64,000 bases of DNA. Origin: Astrothelium macrocarpum (lineage: Eukaryota; Ascomycota; Dothideomycetes; Trypetheliales; Trypetheliaceae). The number at the start of each line of letters is the position of its first letter. Position 1 is the first letter of the stretch. The notes under the pieces are model-generated. The model did no database searches, had not been told where the DNA came from, and worked only from the letters and a program-made list of their open reading frames with translations. This document shows, one piece after another, positions 24,771 through 33,276 of this stretch. The DNA lies in the NCBI GenBank assembly GCA_021030915.1, contig JAGEMR010000033.1:1-64000 (forward strand), written 5' to 3'. Both the position numbers and the translations under genes were made by a program.

Positions 24771-25227
24771 GCTGAGACGGCGTTCTTATGATCATGGTGG
24801 GTTGAACAGATGGGATTTTAGAGTAACCAAAGTTGCCTAGTCGTAGGTAATGTAGTTAAGCACACAAGGTGGTTACGCCACCTCGTAACGTCTAAGCCAC
24901 AAATCCAACAGGGTGTTCACGGTTCAGCAGCTCAGGTACGGAGGATTGCTCTCAACCTTGGATATTTCCACTAGACAAGATTTTGCAGGATTTTTGTTTT
25001 CACTGTGTCTAACGATGTGCAATATGAAACCATTTAAATATTCTCGATCGTGTTTTCAGAAACTCTGGAGCTATCTGATGAAATTAATGCCATGACTTTC
25101 TGGGCCATTATTTCCCACGGTACTGGCCACTAAAGATGCTACAGAAGCATCTTGGATATCAAGCATTATCAAGCAAAAACCAGGAGTCTTGTTAAGCTCC
25201 TTCAAACAATCCTTAATGTAACATGAA
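24771..25227. other. Intergenic
   Basis: Lies upstream of the CorA-like gene and downstream of the small Cys-rich gene. No gene, repeat or RNA seen. Confidence 0.5.
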
Positions 25228-25917
25228 TTACTGTAAGTTAGAAGGAACCGTACTTTTACCCTTGGCTCTTCCACGTCCCTTGGCATTTACACCTCTACGA
25301 GTCTTTGATCGATTAGACGAGCTCTCTTGTAACGCCGTTGCGTTTTCCTCGGTCCACTCAAGCAGAGGTCGCGTGGGAGCTTCAATTGTTTCCGGCCGGG
25401 CGGATGCCGTCTCAGTGATGTCTAAAATGGTCATACAAAGAGCGTCTTCCTCTTCGGGCTTCTGGCTCACTATAGATCGTATCAATCAGATTCAGAGTTA
25501 TTGTTCAGCCACTTGGACCAACAATGCTGGCCATCAATGAAAAGAATTGACGCACATGTACTTGAATCCAAGCAATCACCGCATCGGCGCTTCCTCGATG
25601 GCGACGATCTTTCTGTCCGAAAGTGTGTCTGGTCTTCTGCTTGCCACCGGCGGATAATTTCTTCATCTGATTTGTTGTCCATGAGGTGAAAGGATGCATG
25701 ATGACTGCACCCGTCGCAACTAAACGAACCGGAGACCTGCAAAAGTTAACATGTCTACAGGGAACCGTGCTAGAAAGTCAAGAACCTTCAATGGATGAAG
25801 CATGAAACGTAAGCATGGGCAGCTTTGACTAATCAACGATTGCTTGTATTGACATGAGCCTCGAGGTGGGACATAGCCCATTTGGGTCCAAATGTCGTTT
25901 GAAGGATTTTTGGCCAT
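25228..25917 (-). CDS. Small Cys/His-rich conserved-looking fungal protein of unknown function
   Basis: Exons 25786-25917, 25562-25736 and 25228-25469 give 182 residues. Both introns (25737-25785 with branch-like GTTAAC, and 25470-25561) were set by frame and splice signals. The N-terminal part has spaced Cys residues (G-S-C-Q-Y and S-C-P-C-L-R-F-M-L-H-P), then C-D-G-C-S-H-H-A-S-F-H, which together look like a zinc-binding unit, followed by D-E-E-I-I-R-R-W. The C-terminal half is Ser/Thr/Glu-rich and basic (K-G-R-G-R-A-K-G-K). A GTAAAA donor near the end may add one more small exon. I do not recognise a named family. Confidence 0.7.
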
Positions 25918-26194
25918 TACTCAAGGTGTATGGAGGTAGTCAAGAAGTTGTCGGATCACAGCTTACGGCGGCCATGGCTGTTTGTATGTTTGTCAAGAAG
26001 CTCGACCAGGTAACACGGAGTGGGGCAACAGCAAAACGCGCCATCACGTGCTGAGCTCGGCTTCGTTCAATTTGGTGATTCGAAAATTATAGGTAACTTA
26101 TCTTGGCATCCATCCGTCAACCACAGCTTTTCCTACTGCATATGCCTCTTGGCGCGCTTCTAGCGATACAAGGTTCCTTCAAATCTCATCAGCA

Positions 26195-27162
26195 ATGCCA
26201 AAATATAAGTTCATCATGTTCCTGTCTCTGATTAAGTACCTACTGACCACTCTGCACTCTTTTGTAGGTCCCTGATGAGTCGCAAATGACTCTCTTTTGC
26301 GAGCCCAAAGCTGATTTGTGATCAAAGGCGATTATTGCGATGTATACCTCACGCACGATTCTATGAGCGTTCGCAAGGCCCACAACAGTGGCAAAAATCA
26401 CTTGCGCAATGTTGTCGATTATTACCAACGTACGTCTACCTCTATCTTAACTCAGCTCTCCATACTTGTCCCCCGGATCCTTTGTTAACAGCCTATCCAG
26501 AAATCGGCCATGAGAAGGCGCAGTCTGTCATAGATTCCATTACCAACTCCTACAACGCCGAGGGTCAAGCAGGTGCAAATCCTATGCTGCAACCACCACC
26601 AGGAGGTCAATTTCCTCCAGCAGGCATGCCACCACCACCATTTCCGGGAATGCCTTTTCCCGGTCGCCCAGGTTCGATGCCACCCCCATTCCCTGGAACC
26701 CCTGGGGGTCCGCCTGGTCCAGGCGCACGTAAGCAACTTCTTTTCAAGCGCCTCAAATCCCTCTGCACACTTGCTAACATATCTAATGTAGCCAACGGTC
26801 GCGGCATCCCTCCTCCATTCCCCCCACCTAATGGTATGCCCCCCTTTCCTCCCCCAAATCCTGGCTCCAACATGTCTCCTGCTGGAATGCCGCCATTTGC
26901 CCCACCAACTGGAATGCCACCCTTTCCACCACCACCTGGAGGTCCTGGTGCGCCAGGCCCAGGGCAAGGACAAGCAGGCTCGCCACCGCCTGCGGGTGGG
27001 GGTATGCCACCGTTTCCCCCGCCGTCGGCTGGACTACCTCCATTTCCGCCTGCACCAGGAGGCATGCCCTTCCCGCCGCCTGGAGCGCTGTCGAATGCAC
27101 AGGATGAGAGGAATCATGGACAAGGGCCGCCTTTGGGATACGGAGGGCCGCCAGGGCAATAA
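26195..27162 (+). CDS. yhc1: U1 snRNP-specific protein C
   Basis: Part of the U1 snRNP that helps recognise 5' splice sites. Clear exons are 26328-26429, 26501-26728 and 26792-27162: D-Y-C-D-V-Y-L-T-H-D, then R-K-A-H-N-S-G-K-N-H with the two His ligands of the U1C zinc finger, then Y-Y-Q-Q-I-G-H-E-K-A-Q, then a long Pro/Gly/Met-rich tail typical of fungal U1C. The family starts with M-P-K-Y-Y-C; an ATG followed by P-K-Y occurs at 26195, but no ordinary donor joins it to 26328 so as to restore the first Cys ligand. The start is therefore unresolved. Confidence 0.85.
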
Positions 27163-28244
27163 AGCGCTTGTGGCTTGTTGAGGATAAGGATTCACACATA
27201 GACGAGGAGAAAAAGCACAAGATCAAGGCTAAACTTGATATGGCGGATATCCTAGTTTCGCCGTTGCTTGGCATTTCTATCGGCGTTGCTTTGGAGCGGA
27301 AAAGAAATCTGCCAAACACTGAGTGGGTGTATCATAGTCATTTCTCAGCTTTGTGGGCTTGCTCGGCGAAGCACCAAAAACCAGTCTACATTATAGACAA
27401 TGTGGTTTTAATGGTCATTATTGTTTGTCTTCCAAGGCAAGATTAGAAATTTAAATACATGTTCGAGTATTCAAGCGTCAATTGAAGATGTCTCTCTCCG
27501 TCATTGATTCATTTTTTTCGTCCCCAGCGAGAACGAATCTTTGGATTATTAGGTTTGATTATGCGTAGATATTTAGAACGATCCCTTTGAGATGAAGCTG
27601 CAGATTGACATCTTGGCTTTCGATTCCAATCGAGCTTCAGCAGATATAGAACCTGGACTACGAAAAAAAAAAAAAACTTTGAGGAATTGTGGAACCACGT
27701 AAGAATGCCAAGGTGTTCCACCGCATTTGAACGAAACAAGGCCTAACCAGAACATTGGCTGCGTCTGGCACTTGGGCCTATATACGATTATCAGAAACAT
27801 TCGTTGGATCAATACGGTAACCCTATCGCCGTGCATAGACCGAGTAAATCACCTGGCATCTATAAAAGCTCAAGAAGGCTCACCGTCAAGTCGGCATCAA
27901 AAGTCGGGGAACGAGTCAACGTAGTCACTTTCGGAATTGAAACAGAACACTGAAAGGAAAAAAAAAAAGGTTGTCATGATGTGAGGCTTAAAGGCTTGCC
28001 TCGTTTCCAGTTGAATGAACAAATAGACGTGTACATAGCCCCTGTATCCAGGTAATGGCAAATGAGAGATGGTATATAGCATCCGATTCCTAAACCCACA
28101 AACTCTCCACACTGCCGACCTAGACCTTCTTTTCTATACAAAATAAAACAAAACAATCAAGCCTGTCATCAAAATCCTTTACTTCATAGCCCAGCTACAG
28201 CATCACTACCTCCTATTCACTTTATCCCATAGGCCTGTCCTTTT
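27163..28244. other. Intergenic between convergent genes
   Basis: About 1.1 kb holding two 3' ends. It contains poly-A runs near 27663-27676 and 27958-27968 and no supported gene; the 92-codon frame at 27168-27446 is most likely the U1C 3' untranslated region. Confidence 0.5.
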
Positions 28245-30342
28245 TTACGGCCGCGGCCGTGGACCCAAGATCTGTCGCCTTCCACCAAAGCCGATGCCTG
28301 AACCACCACGGTTCTGGTTATCCCCGCCTATCCATCCATACTGATTGACATCCCAACTCTGACCTTGCCCAGTGCCCTGCGTAGAATCTCGAGGTCTTGC
28401 TGATGTGGCTTGTTGGTCAGCCTCCCATTCACGCTGGCGTTGCCGCTCTAGCTCCTTTTCGCGCTCGAGAAGAGATGAAGACGTAGATGGATGAGATGAA
28501 GGGGGTGAGGATGCGGGGGCGGTCGTAGTGGTAGAGGCCGATGGAGAGGGACGCGCAAAGGGAGAACGCATACGGTTGGGAGAAAAGGGTGAGCGGGAGG
28601 TGGCTGTGCTGGTGTTTGTGTAAGTCGAGGACGTATTGACTGGTTTCTGGGTCGAACTCAAAGCGTAATCAGATGGGTTAGGGAGGGGGCGTGTTGTCGG
28701 CTTTTCATCATTAACGTCTTGCGATGCATCAGCTGCAACACCAGGTACTGGGAGAGGCCTTTCCGCGACAGAGAGTGGTTTTGGACCTGCTTGGGGTTTG
28801 GGAAGAGGTCGTGAAGATTGCTGTTCCTTCCAATGCTGTTGGAGGTACTCTCTTTCGTCACCAACCCAAGAATTGTCACTTTCATCGTGGTTCTCTTCTC
28901 TTGGTGGCTTCGGTGGTGGACCTCTACTACGTGATCGTGATTTTGCTCTTGGCTTGGATTTGGATCGCGTGCGTCTCTGCGGTCGTTCTTGATCTCCGCT
29001 GAGGCGCTCTTCACGTTCGAGTTGATACTGTCTCTCGCGTTCCTTGGCTTCTGCAAGCTGGCGTTCCAATTCTCGTACTCGATCGCTTTCTGCGCTACTA
29101 TTGTCATTGCTTGCTTGCTCTTTTTGATATTGGCTGAGAAATTGTCCTTTCAAACTGGCATCGCTGGTAGCTCGCTTTCTTTGGGCTTCCTTTTCTATTT
29201 GTTCCTGCGCTGCCATTTCTTCTCTCTGTCGTTGTTCTTCATCTTCTCTCCATTTCCTCTCTTGCTCTTCCCATTGCTGCTTTTGCTCCTCTACTCGTAA
29301 TTGCTCTTGCTCGCGTAGTCTCCGCGTTTCCTCTTCCCAACGACGCTCTTCTTCTATTCTCGCCCTTTCTTCCTCTGCGTCTCTTTCAGCCCTTTGTTGC
29401 CGTTCTGTTTCCTCTGCTTCTAATCGCAGTCTCTCTTCTTCCGCCATCTTCTCTTTCCGCTTCCGCTCTTTCTCCGCTATACTAGGTACATGAGGTCCGG
29501 CGCTGGTAATTTGTCGTCGTGCTCCAAATGAGATACCTTGATTACCTTGGCTTGCACCGCCCATATATCCATATTGATGTATATTCCAAGCGGGTGTCGT
29601 GGCTCCTTCGTCTCCCCTTCGACTCCAGCTACTAACCGGACCGGTCGGTGATCTTGTACCTCCATCCGTAGTCTTTGATGAGTTTGAATCTCCCGTCAGC
29701 GCTGGACTTAGAGTTCTGTCCCTTGCTGATCCGGTAGCCGGATTGAACGTTGAAGAGCCTTGACTTGTACCTTGTCCCCTGCTTCTACCAAAATCATTTC
29801 CGTGATAGGTACCATTGGTTGGTCCGGTTTTATCCGGGCTGATACTTCCACTGCTCCTGCCATTCAACGTGGCCGAAAACTTTGTAGGATTGACTCTACT
29901 TGCCGCTCGGCTAAAAGCTCCTAAGCATTGAAGTACTTGCGCAGGATCTTTAGATTCGTACAGATCAACAGTGAGGAAGCGATCGTGAGAAGGAAGACCA
30001 AGAGGCTGCGCCTCGCATGCTTTTAAAAAGTGTGAGATATTTTCCATTTGCATGAACGGCATGGCAGATTTTTTGAATTTAATTCCCAAACTCGGCACAG
30101 CAAGATTGGCTAATCTAGGAGTACGAGCCTATGAGTAATGGCAGTTTTGAGAATGGTGCAAGCCATGAGACTCACTTGCAAAGGGCCACACCGTCTTTCA
30201 AAGCTTCCATGAGGTCTCCGCCGGCAAGTTTCTCGCCTAATGTAGACTCAATCCACATTCTAGCACCCCTTGCCGCTTCAGGCGTATAGCGCCCAAGACG
30301 CAGCTTTTTCATGTCCTGATCAAGTGATGACACAGAAGCCAT
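28245..30342 (-). CDS. Calponin-homology actin-binding protein with long coiled-coil tail
   Basis: Exons 30176-30342 and 28245-30114 (intron 30115-30175) encode 678 residues. A single calponin-homology domain occupies residues 1-125: K-L-R-L-G-R-Y-T-P, W-I-E, G-D-L-M-E-A-L-K-D-G-V-A-L-C-K-L and the F-K-K-S-A-M-P-F-M-Q-M-E-N-I-S-H-F-L block typical of transgelin/SCP1-type actin bundlers. Residues about 240-270 and the last 30 residues carry two calponin-repeat-like motifs (H-Q-Y-G-Y-M-G-G ... G-A-R-R-Q-I and N-Q-Y-G-W-I-G-G ... G-G-R-R-Q-I). Between them lie a highly charged Glu/Arg/Gln coiled coil (about 275-440) and a disordered Pro/Ser region. It likely cross-links actin. Yeast SCP1 is much shorter. 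Confidence 0.9.
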
Positions 30343-30668
30343 GTTTACCTACCAGGCGAGCCTCTTCAAGATGCGGAACAATCTCTGCAGCATGAATGCG
30401 CGTCACTGGCGCAAGGTTCCTCGGATATGTAAGAGTGAGAGAATCACGATCAAATGATGACGAGGATGGACGATCCACCACAAGATCGAGTTTCTCGGCG
30501 AATATGAAAGAGCGAGCTAGTCCGTAAGCAAATTTTGGAGTAATGAGATTGTGGATTCATCGGCCAAGAATGATGCAGGATGCCTCGGTGGTGGGGGAAG
30601 GTGCATTTGGAGTGGAATGAACTCTCACCAGCCACTCGCGCGTCGTCACTTCGCGTGGCGTCTTTTAC
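30343..30668. promoter_or_regulatory. Upstream region of the calponin gene
   Basis: Formerly continuous with the sequence from 32487 onward before transposon insertion, so it was part of a short divergent promoter shared with NDUFAF2. No specific binding site recognised. Confidence 0.4.
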
Positions 30669-30670
30669 TA

Positions 30671-30714
30671 AGTCGAAAGACCTAGTTTCCGGCCGGCCCC
30701 GGTTTCCGGCCGGC
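30671..30714 (+). repeat. Left terminal inverted repeat of the second pogo element
   Basis: Pairs with 32441-32484 (43 of 44 bases). Contains a tandem TTTCCGGCCGGC unit twice, each holding the palindrome GGCCGG. Confidence 0.93.
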
Positions 30715-30812
30715 TCACCACCTTTTCGTCTCATTCCAAAATCAACGAATTTTCAACAGCAATGAATTAAATTTGAAATTCTGAGCACATAGCGCTAATT
30801 AAGCCTTTCATC

Positions 30813-32372
30813 TCATCTTTTTTTAGGTGATTTCGTACTTTTTGAAGCAGCGGCAGCTGGTGGATCTGCTGTTGGAGCAGCTGCTTCAACAATCGACTGT
30901 TTAATTTGCTCAATAGTAGCAAAACGCTCATTTGGATCCAATTTCACTACTCTCTGTTTGCGGCTCGCTGTTGCCTCTATTAGCTGCTGTTTGAGCTGCT
31001 TATTGGCCTGCTCCAGTAGCGCTACGTTGCCCAATGCGTTTTCTAATACCTTGCCTGATTTGGCGAACAAACACCCGGCCTGATTGCTCAGCGAAGCAGC
31101 TGAATTCAATGTACGAACAGCAATTTGAAACTCCTACTGGCTGTGAGGAGTGCTGATTGAGATGGTACGCTTTCGTTTTCGCTTTGATGGCGTTACCGGC
31201 GCCGTCAAAGTCTTGATTTTACTGAAAACAAAAGATGAACGAAGTGGTATCTCAGGATTATAAGGCACAATTCCTGCTGATTTCCATCCAGCACGAATAT
31301 TCTTTGTAGTAAGGCCTTCCTGACGTGCTAAGTTATAACAATGGATGAATTGACTTTTTTTGATTGGAGTATCATCGCTCAAATGCGAAAGCTGTTCAAT
31401 TTGGCTGCGGTAACGCGTCTTAACAGGACTGAAGCCACATAAATCTAATGGCTGAAGGATATGAGATGTGTGAGACGGCATAAACAGCAAATGTATTTTG
31501 AAATCAACTTTACACGCGTATATGAAATCAACGCTGATGTGGCTGCCATGGCCGTCGAGGATAAGCAGCCGGTATCCACCACCTTGAGGACGTGTTACTG
31601 GCTCGAATACACGCGTCAGCCAGTGATATCCTATCTCATTCGACGTCCAGCCATTTTATGAGATAGTGTAATACCAGGTCGGTATCTCAGTTGCCGTAAA
31701 CCATTGCGTTTGCAGCTGTTTTCCTTTGAATATAATAAGTGGATCAATTTTGAAGCCAACAGAACTTACTGTCTCAATAATTGAGACCCATTCTCGATTC
31801 TGTGATATTTTTGAATAAGCCTGGTTCTTATTTGATTGAGCGAATACCATGAAATTCATACAAACACCTAGGCCTAGGCCATGCTCGTCCATATTCCATA
31901 TATTCTCAAGCCGAATATTTAACCGTTTACGCGTCTCTTCCACACAGATAAGAAACGCAATAATTAGATCCGGTGACGCGTTTTCGACTCTTTTGGCATC
32001 CAGCTTTCGTCCTATCATGGAAGCAATCTCCGGATGCCTTTTATTGAAGGCTGATATCCATTTCTTTCCAGGTGGCTGATCATCTCCATTGGCACGCATC
32101 ATTCGACCAGCCATTTCGCGAAGCCGGGCATGGCTAGGAGGGCAGCCACGGTCGTCCTCTTCAATAATCCATTGTACGAGCATATTCTCCTGCTGTGGAG
32201 ACAGCCGCTGTTGAAACTCATGAGATGTGTGGGCATTTTGGTTGCCTCGGAGTCGCATTTGGAGCGTGCTTCGGGTGACGTCCCACGCCTTAACGGTGGC
32301 ATTTATTGATGTAAAAACTCCATTTTCGTAATCAGCGACGGCAGAAGCTTATTTTTCTTCGCGATCAGCCAT
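30813..32372 (-). pseudogene. pogo/Fot1 transposase with three premature stops
   Basis: One continuous frame from an ATG at 32372 to a stop at 30813, about 520 codons, the usual size for Fot1/pogo transposases. It has an N-terminal psq-type helix-turn-helix, a CENP-B/Tc5-type DNA-binding region, and the DDE_1 domain: N-M-D-E-H-G for the first Asp (near 31887), L-L-I-L-D-G-H-G-S-H for the second (near 31560) and H-I-L-Q-P-L-D for the third (near 31455). The frame is interrupted by TAA at 32349-32351, TAA at 31656-31658 and TAG at 31134-31136. Each is explained by a single C-to-T change in a CpA context, as RIP makes. It would not yield an active protein. Confidence 0.88.
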
Positions 32373-32440
32373 TTTGAAGCGTTGTGGTGGGTGGTGGATT
32401 GAATTTCGTAAAAATTTGAAATGAGATGGAGCGTTTGTGG

Positions 32441-32484
32441 GCCGGCCGGAAACCGGGGCCGGCCGGAAACTAGGTCTTCCGACT
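32441..32484 (-). repeat. Right terminal inverted repeat of the second pogo element
   Basis: Inverted copy of 30671-30714, followed directly by the TA target duplication. Confidence 0.93.
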
Positions 32485-32537
32485 TATCGTCCATCGCCAT
32501 GGATTGCCTGCCGTGATTGCCTTTGTCAAATCTCGGC

Positions 32538-33276
32538 ATGTCCACGTCCTCAAATCCAAGTTTGTTCCGACGACTCTGGTTCAAATGGGCCAGTCTAAAG
32601 CTGCCATGGCGGAGAAAGTGGTTGTGTGGTATGTAATCTCGCGTAGCCATAAAATTGTAATACATGTGAACACCATATCTGACTTGACATTCTAGGTGCC
32701 GATCTCCAGGGTAATACATTTTGGGAGTTCAAAGATGCTCTTCAGTCCAATCGATTTCGTCGCATCGTTCGCTACAACCGAAAAGCACATTACGCAGACG
32801 TCCAAATATCTCCCCAATGGATTCAGTGGCTGCGGCAGACTCGGAGCGAAGCTCCAACTATTCTTGAACAGCAACAGGATGTGTTGCGACAAGCTCAGAT
32901 GAGACAATTAGCTGCAGCGGCCGACGAGCGATGGGCCAGCATCCCTAGATATATAGATTCACCCAAATCTCAACAATCTCGGCCGACAATGGAACCAGGC
33001 TACGAAGGCGACCATCAGAACAACACTGGTGCAGACGTTATCGGGGCAAAAGGGCAGCAGCCGGAATCGGTCGAAAAAGTAGCAGGAGGCGAGAAAGGAC
33101 TGGTAGAAAAGGGCAAACCAAGAACAGCAACTGAGCAATCCGCGAATTCAGAAAGGCAGTCAACAAGTAGAAAACGAGACAGACTGAAAGATTCTGAAAA
33201 TCCGTGGACAAAAACGGGAGGTGGTGATAGCTGGCAGCCACAGAGCTGGGCACCTGGAGTTGCACCGCGACAATAG
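32538..33276 (+). CDS. ndufaf2: Complex I assembly factor NDUFAF2-like (B17.2L / NDUFA12-related)
   Basis: Exons 32538-32628 and 32696-33276 encode 223 residues. The junction (GTATGT donor, TTCTAG acceptor) restores C-G-A-D-L-Q-G-N-T-F-W-E-F, the core of the NDUFA12/NDUFAF2 family. Other family blocks are F-K-W-A-S-L-K-L-P-W-R-R, R-R-I-V-R-Y, H-Y-A-D-V-Q-I-S-P-Q-W-I-Q-W-L and a conserved R-W-A-S. It helps assemble the matrix arm of mitochondrial NADH dehydrogenase. The C-terminal 100 residues are disordered and charged, typical of fungal AF2 forms and absent from NDUFA12 itself. Its promoter is broken by the transposon that ends 54 bases upstream. Confidence 0.9.

Larger units (their letters stand above)
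30671..32484 (-). mobile_element. pogo/Fot1-type DNA transposon, nearly complete
   Basis: A 1814-base element flanked by TA target duplications (30669-30670 and 32485-32486). It starts with AGTC and ends with GACT, as in Fot1-type elements. The 44-base inverted repeats match with one mismatch. It carries a minus-strand transposase frame of about 520 codons with three internal stops. It sits between the divergent calponin and NDUFAF2 genes, 54 bases from the NDUFAF2 start codon. Confidence 0.93.

Noticed and set aside
26485..27319. Long antisense frames over the U1C proline-rich exon
   Set aside because: They mirror the Pro/Gly-rich repeat of the real gene and have no independent support.
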